Below, in pieces: positions 22,599 to 33,984 of a stretch of 64,000 nt of DNA (the stretch's first letter is position 1; every line of letters begins with the position of its first letter). Where the stretch lies: contig WPDH01000061.1 of NCBI GenBank assembly GCA_019137255.1, positions 62,001-126,000 of the forward strand, given 5' to 3'. Under the pieces are notes generated by a model, which saw nothing but the letters and a program-made list of their open reading frames with translations, did no database searches and was not told the origin of the DNA. Made by a program: the position numbers and the translations under genes. Source of the DNA: Corinectria fuckeliana. Taxonomy: Eukaryota > Ascomycota > Sordariomycetes > Hypocreales > Nectriaceae.

Positions 22599-23670
22599 AT
22601 GGAGGAAGGGCCCCAAGCTCTCCCGCCGCCGACTCTAGAGCCAATCTCTCGGCCGAGCTCCGCCTCTACCGCGGCGTCGGCCTCGTTGACACAGCTGCCC
22701 GGTATATCGTCCCTGGCCGCCGTGAGCATGGCAACGACTTCACCGCCATCAAGGTACGTACGCGCCGTGCGCTTTGGGCACGAAACCACATGCGACCCTC
22801 GTCGGGCCGGCAGTCGCGTGCGATACGTTTTCTGCGTGATCTCCCGGTCCCAGATGAGGCCTGCTCGAAGATCTTGAAAGCCTCTCTTTCGCTACACAGT
22901 TCGCTTACTAACGCCTTCTGCGCCAGACCAACTGGACCGCCTACCACGATGTATACTGGCGCGTCGCCTGCCGCCACGAGTGGGGGTTCTGGAGGAAACT
23001 TGGTACGTTGTGAACATGCACCTTAACCAGAGCACTACCCACCACCGTTTCCTTGGAGTCATCATTCCTCGCAATCGCATTACAATTGGCCCTCCACGGA
23101 AATTCTCTCTATGCAAGCAAGATACGTAAGGATGGATTGCCGAGGCGTTTGTTTATCTGCGCGGTATGCCATTCCACTGTCTTATCGCGCGAAACTGATA
23201 CGATCACGTGTGTTATCATAATCCCGGCGAGGCTAGGCCCAGTTTGGCAGTCTCGTGCGTATCCTAAGTGCGCTTATCTGGCTTATCAGACCAGTTAAGT
23301 CGGGGCCAAAGATTTTACTCCATCCTCTTATCGTGATCAAGATACTAATCATCGCCCTCCCTCCCGCATCGCCCTCACTTCACCACCAGCAACCGGCGTC
23401 ATGATGGCTACTAACGGATCTACGCAGCCTACCTGCCAGAATTGCAGCACCTCGACAACACCGCTATGGCGTCGCGACGAGTTCGGTTCGGTTCTCTGCA
23501 ATGCCTGTGGCTTGTTTCTCAAGTTGCACGGTCGCCCTCGGCCTATCTCTCTCAAGACTGATGTTATCAAGAGTCGCAATCGTGTCAAGACGATGCGACC
23601 AGATCTTGCCCCCAAGAAAAAGGTACGCCCCTTTCCGCCAGCTTGTATCGCGCATCGCTGACGCCTTCTA

Positions 23671-23717
<47 letters not shown>

Positions 23718-24639
23718 ACAACAGCAACAACAGCATCAGCATCAACATCAGCATCAGCATCAACAACACCAGCAACAACAACAAGCCCAGAACTTCTCCG
23801 TCGCAACTGATCACCATAGCCTCGATCTCTCCGGACAGAACAACACAGCCGCACACGCTGCCCAGGCTGCCCGACGCGCATCCCAGAGGTCCAATGGGCA
23901 AAACGACGGATCCGACTCGCCGATCTCGCGCACTGGCACGCCGTCGATGTACAATCATAGCCTTCCTTCCTTCATGGTCGACGATCCGTCTGGCGTTGGT
24001 GGCTTCGGTGGCTCTGGAAATGGGGACGGTCGCGCCGCATCCCCGCTGAACGGAGAGCGACATGCCGATGCGCCCCAGACGCACGAACAGCTTATCGCCC
24101 AGAACTCCAGTCTGAAGACGCGGGTCAGCGAACTCGAGTTGATCAATGAGCTTTTCCGTGGTCGCTTGAGCCAGATTGAGCAACAAGAGGCCGCCGCGAG
24201 AAGGGGCCAGGAAGTTGCTGGTGTCGAGCAGAATCAACTGCGCTCGCAACTGAAGGCGGCACAGGATAGTGAAACCCGGCTCCGTGCTCAGCTAGAGGAT
24301 AGCCACAGAAGGGAAAACAACCTAAAGCGACGGCTCGACGATCTTGAGCTTGAGTTGAAGGACGCCCAGGACGCGATCCAAGAATCAACAATCGAACGAC
24401 CTGCGAAGAGACTCCGCCTCGATGAGTACACTGTTAAGAACGAAGAGGTCCCTAAGCCTCAGGCTACCCCCGCGCCCCCCGTAGCTGCCGAGACTTCTGA
24501 GGTCTCGAAGGATTCTCAAACTGAAGCACTGGGTGCATCCGACATGGTTGAGCCCTTGAAAGCGGCAGAAGCTGCCGAAATCGACGAGGCGGTCAAGGCA
24601 ACTGAACCCATCGAAGTCGCTGCCTCTGCTGCAGCATAA
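22599..24639 (+). CDS. areB: GATA transcription factor AreB/ASD-4 with leucine zipper
   Basis: Nuclear GATA factor, the repressor-type partner of AreA in nitrogen regulation (NreB in Penicillium, ASD-4 in Neurospora). Exons 22599-22753, 22927-23002, 23428-23622 and 23677-24639 give 462 residues. The N-terminus is Ser/Thr/Pro-rich. One zinc finger, C-x2-C-x17-C-x2-C, is followed by the family-specific GLFLKLHGRPRPISLKTDV. Exon 4 opens with polyglutamine and His/Gln repeats, then a long coiled coil (EQLIAQNSSLKTRVSELELI onward) and an acidic Ala/Glu tail. Intron 2 is long (425 nt) and contains five GATA motifs. It also contains an ATG at 23401 in frame with the finger, an obvious start for a shorter isoform. 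Aspergillus areB is known to make several proteins from different starts. The first start codon is inferred, and a non-AUG upstream start is possible. Confidence 0.88.
23181..23332. promoter_or_regulatory. GATA-site cluster inside areB intron 2
   Basis: CTTATC occurs at 23181, 23273, 23282 and 23327, and GATA on plus at 23197-23200, with a further TTATCA near 23213. All lie in the long intron just upstream of the in-frame ATG at 23401. This is consistent with an internal, GATA-autoregulated promoter. Motif presence is seen; function is inferred. Confidence 0.5.
23671..23772 (+). repeat. CAA/CAG repeat spanning the areB exon 4 acceptor
   Basis: CAACAG hexamers run across the intron 3 / exon 4 border and continue as CAA, CAG and CAT codons. 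They encode polyglutamine and then a Gln/His tract. Each CAG is itself a possible acceptor, all in the same frame. Confidence 0.85.
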
Positions 24640-25569
24640 GAACTGTGCCACCTCATGCGGTCATCTGGACGACGGCTTTGGCCGACCCTGTTTTGTTTCA
24701 CAGATGGAGACTACAGGCCATTCATGCTCAATCAAGACAGCAAAGCACGTTTTTGCTTCTCGGATGATCCGCCGAAGCATGGCCGCCCTATGATTTTCGC
24801 TTCGCTTTACGACTCCTATCTTTTTAATACCCTTGTATGAGGCGTCGATGCGCTCGCGCTGCTTTCTCGTTCATCAGCCACACACGTTGACGCAGCAGCG
24901 ACAATCAGGGTACTGGCGTTCAAGGGAGTAGTTTTGTTTTATACATTTTGATTGGTCTTTGCTGGAGCATACTAGGATGCGATGGGAGGGGAATGGATTG
25001 GAGCTTGGGGCGGAATGTTATGAAGCTATTGATACCTACCTCGACACGACTCCTCCGGCGTACGCTCTATCCTGACCGTTACGAAATCTCCGCGATGCTT
25101 GAGCTGGAGCGTGGGTATGACAGATTCTGAGATGAGACGTGGACCATGAAAAGTTTCGCTGCTTTTGGCATGAAAAATAGACCTGATTCTTGTTGTGACA
25201 ATGAACCTGTGTCTGTTTGCAACGTGTCGCGTCTAGACAGACTCTGCATCCAGCCGTTCCATGATCGTAACTACCTACCAGGCATGAACGCATAGCAGCT
25301 TGAAGCTCGGTTTGTTTTTTCTGTCATTGGATTGGACTGTAGCCGTCAACCCGGTTTACTATTAAGCTGATCCTAGTTGGTGTTGGTCGTCGAGCTCATT
25401 TATCATGTTTGATGCAGGGTCACGTGCCGAGACTTAAGGCAACCTCCAGGCAACTAACGGGAAGCTTGAGTTCATCACGTCGCCAAAACATAAACGTTCG
25501 ACTTCACCTTCCGGCCGCGCATCCCCCAGCCGCGCTCTTTAATCCTCACTACGCACAAGAATTACTGAA
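24640..25569. other. Intergenic: areB 3' flank and histone-variant promoter
   Basis: No supported gene. No obvious histone-type divergent partner is present, unlike canonical fungal H3-H4 pairs. Confidence 0.5.
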
Positions 25570-26368
25570 ATGCCTCCAACTACATCGCATCGCGGCGGCC
25601 CCGAAAAGGCCAAAGCCAAGAAAGGCGTTGGCAAGGTCGGCGGGAAGACCGTTCTTAGCGGGAAACGTCATCGGTGAGTAAAACAGGTGCGGCGGCGACG
25701 CAAGACCGTGGAATGGACTGACGATGTCGCAACAGGAAGATCATTCGCGACAGCGTGATGGGGATTAGTATGTACACCAGATTTTGAGAGCTTGGCGTGG
25801 GAGCTAACTAGGTGACAGCCAAACCAGCGATTAGGTGAGTTGAGGAGCCTCTGGCACCATATCTGACCTGTTATCATAAACCCAGCGAGCAGGCGCGCTA
25901 TCCTGAGCTCCATTTCGCGATACCATCGCGGCCCTTATCTTTACCTCCTCGTCTGTGTCTAATCGCACAGTGTGCTAACAGGCCTGCAGACGCCTAGCTC
26001 GTCGCGGTGGTGTCAAGAGAATCTCGGCCGCCATCTACGAAGATGCGCGAGCAGCTCTGAAGGATAGACTCGAGATGGTGAGTGACCGATGCCACCACTT
26101 CATATGCACTTTGCTTACTGACGGCTCCAAAGATTCTCAGGGACTGCGTTATCTTTGTTGAGTACCGTGGTGCGAAGACTGTTACAGTACATGATGTATG
26201 CTCGTCGAGATTTCTGTTAAATTTTGCTAGATGGCTAACTTGTGTTGCTAGGTCATCCACAGCCTGAAGCGAATTGGCCGACCCATCTATGGGTTCGACC
26301 CAGATACCTATGATGACCGCAAAAAGGCCAAAAACAACCCGCCGATCGAAACTATTGGCTACAACTAG
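25570..26368 (+). CDS. Divergent histone H4 variant (H4v-like)
   Basis: Histone-fold protein clearly derived from H4 but strongly diverged. Exons 25570-25673, 25736-25767, 25819-25834, 25990-26077, 26133-26195 and 26252-26368 give 139 residues, against 103 for canonical H4. The core KPAIRRLARRGGVKRIS is almost canonical. Helices 2-3 differ at many positions that are nearly invariant in H4 (for example IYEDARAALKDRLEMILRD and VIFVEYRGAKTVTVHDV). The N-tail has lost the regular GKGGKGLGKGG pattern and carries an insertion (KTVLSGKRHRK). A charged extension of about 25 residues follows the usual C-terminal YGF. Five introns in 420 coding bases contrasts with the few introns of canonical fungal H4 genes. 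An H4 variant gene (hH4v) is known in Neurospora. All splice sites are GT-AG and every phase agrees. Confidence 0.9.
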
Positions 26369-26837
26369 GCGCCTGTTGTAATTTCTTGATTCTTGATGAA
26401 AGATACCCCGGTTTATTACGAATGATGTGCGATGCGTACGGGGTAACGTTTGCTGATATTTGTCTTGGTGTGCTTGGTCACATCCATTTTTGTTGGAAGA
26501 AATCGTCATGCGCGGATTTGAGGTTATCGCGTGGTACGGGACTGAATAGGATGCAACTTGGTATTTCCGGGACAATTGGGAGTCAAGTGTGAAATCATGT
26601 GGTAATTATCATGATAGTGAATTACGAGCTTCTCAAAACGAATGGTATATGGTATCTGGGGTATCTCAAGTGAAAGTATAATGTGCAAAAAAGTGCCACG
26701 ACATCCAACCATTACCTCCTCTAGTGCAGCCAAGTCTTTCCAACCCTTTTTTTCCTGATCTTCCTGATCTTCCTGTTCTTCTTCTGTAATGTCTTATTCT
26801 TTGATCCTTTGGGTCTTTTTTTTCTTTTGTTTTATCT
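26369..26837. other. Convergent 3' intergenic region
   Basis: Between the H4-variant gene (plus) and the GNAT gene (minus). A tandem TTCCTGATC repeat is near 26752-26775. Nothing else recognised. Confidence 0.5.
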
Positions 26838-27695
26838 TTACCTCCTCTTCCTGGCCATCTCATAGTCACCTAGCACCTCCTCTAGCGCCTTGGTGGCGAA
26901 GACCTCGTCCCTGCGGAATGGGCCATTGAAAATGCTCGGGAGCAGCATGGCACTGTTGGCGTGCTCCTGGGCAAAGCCGACCTCGGCATCCCGGCCACAA
27001 CGTTCCTTGGTGATGCGGACGGCCTCGTACAGGAGATCCTTGCCGACGCCCTTGCCACGGTACCGCAGGCTCGTGGTCCAGGCGCGGATGACGCCCTTGC
27101 CGCCGCGGAGGGCGACGCTGCGGTACCTGCGCTTGGGGCTGGAGAGGGCGGCGGGGTTAGGCTCGAGGCGTAGGACCAGGGAGCCGATGATCTCGTCGTT
27201 GTAGCGGGCGGCCAGGAGGGTGTCTTCCTCGCCGTCGTCGGCGCGCAGCCAGGCCCAGCGCAGGCGCTCGGCGAGGGAGACGTAGCCGCTGGAGAGGTAG
27301 CGGATGCCCATGAGGTAGCTCATGACGACGCCGCAGGAGACGGTTATGGACACGCCCAGATCGAGGCGGGAGACGAAGCCGAGCTGGTAGAGGGCGGCGA
27401 GGGCGGCGGACAGGCCGGCGAGGCAGAGCGGGTGGAAGACGAGGGCGACGGAGGCGCGCTGGCGCATCTGGGCGATGGAGTCGGCGACGAGGCGCAGGCC
27501 CTCGACCTTGTCGCGGCGGGACTCGAGGACCTCGAGGGACAGCGGCGGGATGTCGGCATCGTCTTGGTCGAGGTCGAAGCGCATGTCGGCGGAGTTGGCG
27601 GCGGAAGAGGGGGCGAACGGCGAGGGCGAGGGCGCGATGATGGACGCGAAGGGATTCGAGGGGCCGAGGCGCGGGGTGCTGGTTGCGGAGGACAT
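26838..27695 (-). CDS. GNAT N-acetyltransferase with N-terminal membrane segments
   Basis: Predicted 285-residue, intronless acetyl-CoA-dependent N-acetyltransferase. Residues 1-60 are Ser/Pro-rich. Two hydrophobic segments follow (about 95-120 in LAGLSAALAALYQLGF and about 125-145 in VSITVSCGVVMSYLMGI), giving a membrane-anchored topology like that of NAT8-type enzymes. The C-terminal half carries the GNAT fold: LAARYNDEIIGSLVLRL is the beta-2/3 region, IRAWTTSLRYRGKGVGKDLL holds the acetyl-CoA pyrophosphate loop (R-x2-G-K-G-x-G/A pattern), and EVGFAQEHANSAML follows. I chose the ATG at 27695 (MSSATSTPRLG). The frame is open further upstream to 27767, but that part looks like leader. The substrate cannot be told. 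Confidence 0.78.
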   Translation of the reverse strand: MSSATSTPRLGPSNPFASIIAPSPSPFAPSSAANSADMRFDLDQDDADIPPLSLEVLESRRDKVEGLRLVADSIAQMRQRASVALVFHPLCLAGLSAALAALYQLGFVSRLDLGVSITVSCGVVMSYLMGIRYLSSGYVSLAERLRWAWLRADDGEEDTLLAARYNDEIIGSLVLRLEPNPAALSSPKRRYRSVALRGGKGVIRAWTTSLRYRGKGVGKDLLYEAVRITKERCGRDAEVGFAQEHANSAMLLPSIFNGPFRRDEVFATKALEEVLGDYEMARKRR

Positions 27696-28202
27696 GGCAG
27701 AGTGGAGGACTAGGTTGGCACGGAGAAAGGTGAAGAAGGCTATGCAGAGAGTCATGTTAGCGAGCAAGTCTTCTTTAGTTATTGCGTAGAGATTCCCAAC
27801 AAAAAAAAATTGTGTCTGGCTGTGAAGGCCCAGAGGAAAGTCATGGGCGATTGGGTTGCGCCGGTGTAAGCCGAGAAGCCATCACCACCGCATGCACCAC
27901 TCCCAGCTTGATCAATAGCCCCCAAAGGACCACCAACTCAATGTCGCGCAACGTCCGAGGCCCTAGGGTCTCCTAACCGAACGATGGAGAAAAAAATAAG
28001 AAAAAAGAAATCCAGGGTCCTTGCGAGGGGCTCGTGCCCGCGGTGGACAAGGTGAAGCGAGCTGACGACAAGGGTTCCCTTGGCTCATACCAAGCCTTGT
28101 TATGAACGGAGTCGCATGAGAGAGGGGGAAAAAAGAAGAAGAAAAAAACAAGGGAGGTGAGATGGAGGAAGGAGTATTCGCAAGAGGAAAAGTATTGCTC
28201 AC

Positions 28203-28317
28203 CTGCGCTCGTCTTCAGTGCTGGCATGGCGTTGACTCGTTCGACCAAGGGATTGGGATGGTAGGCGCTGAGGTCGAGCTCGCGAATGGCCATGTGATGG
28301 TGGTGAGGGCCTTCCAT
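28203..28317 (-). CDS. First exon of a probable small gene, unknown
   Basis: Not recognised. A start codon in a near-ideal context (cgcaaacATGgaa) follows a CT-rich leader and an AT-rich TATATAATA stretch (28363-28378, minus sense). It opens a 38-codon exon containing HHHHMAIRELDLSAYHPN and LVERVNAMPALKTSA, which reads like ordinary protein. It ends at a good donor (GTGAGC, 28197-28202) in phase 1. I cannot fix exon 2: the acceptor near 28098 stops after a few codons, and one near 28060 gives a further 30-residue frame. The upstream position and orientation would also allow it to be a leader peptide. Confidence 0.4.
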
Positions 28318-31300
28318 GTTTGCGAGAGGCGTGGGACAGCTCGTCTCAAGGGAGAGAGAGAGTTGATATTATATAGGTCGTTTAGAGGAACGTAAGAGTA
28401 GAAGGGAGGATTTAAAGTAGGTAGATTCGAGAGAGGAAGCCAGCCTCCAAGGAACGGGCGTCGAGAGGTATGTTGTCGACGAGCGGGCGACCGGAGTTAC
28501 GGATGGTCGTGATAGTAGGCAGTGGTGGGGTATAGAGGGGTATCAAAGAGGACATGCAAGTGAAAATAGAGAGACGAAGCTGAGATTATACGAGGAATAG
28601 AGGAAAGAGGACAGATAGAATCAGGAGCAAGAGCAGAAGGAGGAGTCGATATGAAGAAGGGGACGGGAGGCAGATAATGGTCGTAAGCATTAACTATTCG
28701 AGGAGGAGAGCCTAGGCCAAGTTGATCAGTGCATAGTAAGTAGCTTAAGTGACCTGCGACCCAGGACGTTTTGATGGCGGCAGCTTGAAAAACGGGCAGC
28801 GTCCGGTTTTCCATTGATTCAGACCCTTGCCATGGCTAGTCTGCTTGGGTCCTGCAGACTACCTGACTAAGTACATACATACCAAGGTAACAAGCATCCC
28901 TGAACAATGCCCGCTCAAACTAGCAACGGATCGCTAGTTTTGCGTGGTTTGGAGATCCACAGGGCCTCTGCAAGACGCGCAGTCGGTGCGTGGTTGTTGA
29001 CTGGTTGTTGCTGGGTGGGTGCAGTGGTTGAGTTGGTTGACGAGTGGGCTGGTGGTGGCAACCTAAGGCGGAAAGGTTGGATCCCATGGGAAACGCGCCC
29101 GCAAAACGCTTGGCTCTTCTTCGTCGTCAACGACACCCACCACGCCATCGTTTTTCTCTTCTTCTCCCTCCCCGGCTGGGGCCCTTCCCTCTTCCCGCAC
29201 GCGCGCCTTGATTTATTGGCAAAAGGCGACCAGACTGTCGGATCCTGCTGCGTTGCAATCCCTGCCGTGGCGGATGCCAACCCAGTTCAGCCAGCGTGTG
29301 CGTGATTATGAGGACTTTTCGGCATTGTCGTTTGATCTGCCCTCTCTTTTCCTCGTCTGCATCCTTATCTGCCATGGCATATCGGCCAACCATCCACCAC
29401 ACCCCAATCCTATCCCCTGCCATGTCAGTTGGCTGCGGGATGCACGAACAGTTATCTATCTGCTTCTTCCCAAAGCTTCGCACTGCTGCCATTACAGAAG
29501 TACAGTACGGACGCTCGACACCCTCCAGACAGCTGATGCACTTTAGCAATATCAGGACAAAGCCGCTGTAATAGTAAGTCGGTCAGCTAACCGGGGTCGA
29601 GGGTCAAGGGTCGAGGACCCATCGACGGAGAGAATTTGAAAGCCTTCAGACCGGGGGCCTGGCCCGACCTGGAGTCCAGAAACCGTTAGTTCTCCGCTGG
29701 CTTCACCTCGAGAGCCCCGTAGCGCTACCCCAACACGCTTCCTTCCGGCGGCCGCGGCGTGGTGGGTTCGGGTTCCGTTCCCTCCTCATATGAGAGTCAA
29801 CTGTCAAGCCATCTCAATCATCACGGGCAACAGGCTAACGGCCGTCTGTTGCCCGGGGAGCCGACTCCGGCAGCCAAGCTAAGAAACGCCTCGAAATGCA
29901 GGTGTGTGTGGGCGGCGTCCCGGTCTACTTCATACTAAACGTCCTTCGCACATGTTTGTACGTGGCACGCATCGTGTGATAAGGCGCCATTAACGGCGCC
30001 GTCCAATGAGCCCGTCCACGCGAGCAGTTTTTCAAGCAGTTCCCAAGTCACCCCAACGCCACGAGCTGTTCGCCACGGATAATGGGTCCCATGGAAATGG
30101 GCTCTAGCAGCCAAGTGCAAATGCAGCTTGGTGTACGAATAGTCTACTTCGTAGCGGCACGGCGCCAGGGGACCAAGTGAGTCTGGAAATATGGTGGGCC
30201 GGTCTGGACCCCGCGACAAGAACCGTCTCGTGCCCAACTGAGGATGGAGCCGCCGCTGCAGAGGGCCAGACCAACACCGACAGAGAAGATTGGTGTGCAG
30301 TACGAAGTACGTTACAAGACCGGCTAGGGAGGAGGGTGGGCACGAGGGATGAGTCTCAGGCTAACATATTGCTGGCTGTCGGAACCGTTCGTTTGTAAGT
30401 CTTGACGCCATCGCCTTTCACTCATGCATGGCATTAGCTCCCAGCTGCAGCATTAGCATAGCGTAGACGGGTCACACGTCTTTAACGTCTTCGGTCCTTC
30501 ATCAAGCTTGACCGCTGCTGCGACGGTGATTGCTTGCAACGACGACCCAGGACAGACGTGCAAACCGAGGAAACCCCCGCCATCGCATCATCATCACTCG
30601 TCAACATGAGGATCCCAGATGCTGGCTGGACTCCACCGCTGACGTACCCGACACACGAATCCCGAGACATTTGACTCTTGACACACAGACCGGGGATGTG
30701 TCTGGCCCTATCAAAACAAGCCCTCCACCCCCGTCAGTTGTGGGGGACCGAACGACGGCCGAGGGAAAGCATGCATCAAACTACCATCGAGCCCTGGAAG
30801 CTCGGCAAACTCTCCCTTATCCAACCACGACGCACTTGTTTACCAGCGATTACACCCAGCCTTCCCAAGGCAATTCCCGATCGTGCGGGATGTGCCAGGG
30901 CCGCTCGGTCTCTAGCGAACGACTAGCGACGACGCCGTTTGCCGGCCCAACTCCAGCACTTTGACGAAACCTCCCGCCGGTTCGTCAATTGCCTGCGGGG
31001 AAGCAAGGTCGCTAAAGCGTTCGGGGCACCAGATCTCATCAACTTCTCGGGTAATCCGAGAGAGGGGACCGAGAAAGGCATCCAAGCAATAGCCGCCAGT
31101 TCCCCTCCCTGCTCTCATCTCCACCGACTGGCGGAACGATTCCCTCGAGCGTGCATTTCCCCCGTCCATGCGTCCTCGGCTCAAACGCCAAGGATGCGCC
31201 CTTGAAACGCTCGACTACGTGCGCCAAGCGCATCTCCCTTCCATGCCGTGTTTGACGATCAGCCGTGTTGCTGCGCTGGCCTACCTGTCTCTACCTTCTT

Positions 31301-33053
31301 CGAGTCGATCCTGTTTTACTATGTGCATGGCATGACTGGGGTTGGGGTGAAACTGCAGTAACCCGTCTCCTAGGTGCATCGCGTTATGCTCAACTTTGCA
31401 AGCTCAACCGGAAACAGGCATGCACTGACCACGGCAGTTTACTGTGTATGATTTATTTGAGCAGCATTGAATCGGTTCTGAAACGATCGCTCCACCACGA
31501 CGTTCTTTGTTTTAAACAACGTCGTACTCCCAGACTTCCTTCCTTAATCCAGCACGCCACATCGTCGCTCTGCTTTACCATTCACGATCTTCAATTGCAC
31601 CAGGACGCTCACTCACTTGCCATTCAGCTTCGTACTGAGACAGATCATATTTCACAAAGTGCCTGCTTAAGGGCTGAGACTACTCACGAGGAGGTAGACT
31701 AGCGAGAAGATACTCTTCAGCGCAACTGAATTTGTTATTAGCCTCCTATCAGCATTGCACTAGCTCTCCGGGTGCTGGTTGTCCTTGGTGATATCCGGTC
31801 GAATCCTCCATCTTCACGTCATCTCACAAAGGGCCCACGATGAGTCGGGCGTATCTAGCAACCAAGGGGGTACTCCCGGTAACATGACCGTGTTATTTGG
31901 ACCCGACGAAAAAATATGTCATGGTACAGCGACGGCTTCCAGGATGCCAACAAACGGGCATGCGCATTCTCGTAATATTCTTTCTACCCTATATTGGTGC
32001 ACACGATACCGTGGGAGTTGGCTGCGATTATTTGCCGTGCAGAATCACCATCACCGTGGAACCTCCAACAGCATGACGACCATTTGAGTGCCGCAAGCAA
32101 TTGCCGCATGGGCCTGAACGATATGCAGAGTCTTGTCTTATGCCTGCTGGTACGAAACCGCTCGGCAATCCTGTCAGAGCGTATCAATCGCACTACTTGA
32201 ACTGCCGATTCGCCCCCAACCACCGGGACTCGATGCTTCCGATGTTATCTCCAGCCACTAGGCTGATATCCTCGATTTCTGAGCCTATTCCGACGGCTGT
32301 GCAGATACTTAGGGATCACGCCTTGTCTACCTGGTAAAGACTCGTCCACTAGTCCCTAGGATTGCAGCTCGCGACATGCTGGAAGTGGTGCTTGACTCCT
32401 AGGGGAGATTATTAGAACAGCCGTTGACGGACTCCGCCAATCGGAGCCGGTGCCGGTGGACGTACCGGCCTGATTCGGAATCCAACTCGGCCCCACCAAA
32501 GTTGCGGCGTCACTCGCGGTGCAGGAACACCGTGTGCGAAACAATACGCAGAGAGCGGAACAAGTATCTAAGTCCTGGTTCTATTCTCATCATCATCATC
32601 ATCATCCTCGTGTATTCAAGATGTTCACCGAAATATGTAATGACCAAATGTTGACTCGACAATGCCCTCTCCCCAAAGTCCGAATCAGCTCAAACTCCAG
32701 AGACGAAGAGAGATTTGCCAGGATAGTCACACAGCCTTTCATCCGGACAATGAAACTAATCTGCAAGGGGACCGCGTCTTGCCCCTTCGGTCAGATGCCA
32801 CGGATTCATCTTGCCTCAGAAACGAGCTCGAAGAAGACGTCACTCATATGGCAAAACCAGAGGCTGAAATGGCGAAGATAGCACCAATGCCATTGGGTGA
32901 ACCCCGCAACTGGGTGGGCGATCAGCCATGCCCAAAGCAACACTGCCATATCAGTACATAAGAAACCCCAAACCCCCCAAAAGACAAGGAGTAATTACAT
33001 CCCAGCCCAACAAATCCGGAGAAAAATCAACAGTATTATAACCAAACATCGCC
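28318..33053. other. Gene-poor stretch of 4.7 kb
   Basis: No convincing coding sequence on either strand. ORFs of 100-145 codons (for example 30530-30964 and 31265-31702, plus) have no domains and read like chance frames. GTACGAAGTAC is at 30300-30310, and an ATC repeat at 32590-32607. The last part serves as the carbonic anhydrase promoter. Confidence 0.5.
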
Positions 33054-33751
33054 ATGTCCGCCAAGTCCATCGTTCCCGAGTTCCAGGCCTCAAATGCCAA
33101 GTACGCGGCGTCCTTCGACAAGGGCAGCCTGCCTCTGCCCCCCGGCCGGTATGTACATAAGACTTCCACAACCCGGGCAGATGCGCTGCCACGCCACCAC
33201 CGCGGGGCCCCCGACAACACCAAGATAACACGTCCCCCGTAGCAAGGTCGCAGTGGTGGCCTGCATGGATGCGCGGCTGGACCCTGCAAAGGCGCTGGGG
33301 CTCGACGAGGGCGACGCACATGTGATCCGCAACGCCGGCGGGCGGGCCGTTGACGCCCTGCGCTCCGTCGTTATCTCGCAGCAGCTTCTCGGGACTCGCG
33401 AGATCGTCATCGTCCACCATGTAAGATATACAAACCAAACCAAACCAAAAAAGACATGCTCAAAGGAGGGGGGGGGTGGGCAAGGGGACGACGATATGCT
33501 GATTTTCGTGCTCTTCCTTTTAGACCGACTGTGGCATGCTCACCTTCTCCGACGCTGATATCAAGACCAAGATAAGAAAGGAGCTGGGCCAAGATGCGGA
33601 CCATATCGCATTTCTGCCCTTTCCCGAGGTGAAGCAGAGCGTCATCGACGACGTGGCCATCTTGAAAAAGAGCCCTCTCGTGCTTGATGTGCCCATCACG
33701 GGCTTCGTCTACGATGTCAAGACTGGCAAGATCGAACGTGTGGAGGCTTAA
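33054..33751 (+). CDS. Beta-carbonic anhydrase (short fungal type)
   Basis: Zinc enzyme interconverting CO2 and bicarbonate. Exons 33054-33148, 33243-33420 and 33524-33751 give 166 residues, the short plant/bacterial-like beta class found in fungi beside the larger NCE103 type. Zinc ligands are C39 (in VVACMDARLDP), H91 and C94 (in VHHTDCGM). The D41-R43 dyad next to C39 is intact, as is the conserved VIRNAGGRAVDA strand. No targeting signal is obvious, so it is probably cytosolic. Introns are 33149-33242 and 33421-33523. The second contains a 10-base G run and ends TTTTAG. All joins preserve frame and family motifs. Confidence 0.9.
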
Positions 33752-33984
33752 TGGATATATACCATGTCTGATTGAGGCGGACAATTAATTAGTTTTATAC
33801 CCGTTGGCGTGGAGAATCCGTTCCCCATCTTCCGCTTGAAATGCATTCGAGTCACCAGCAAGATCACGACCAAACAGATGGCGATGTAAAGGTCGATGTG
33901 CTGTCAATTCAAGGGCCCAGATATCTACGACTGCCACTGTGTGATGCTTAAACCAAGGAAGGCGCCCATCATTTTACCTTCGCA

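Noticed and set aside
30530..31702. Two plus-strand ORFs of about 145 codons in the gene-poor stretch
   Set aside because: No domain and overlapping frames on both strands of similar length; they read as chance frames.
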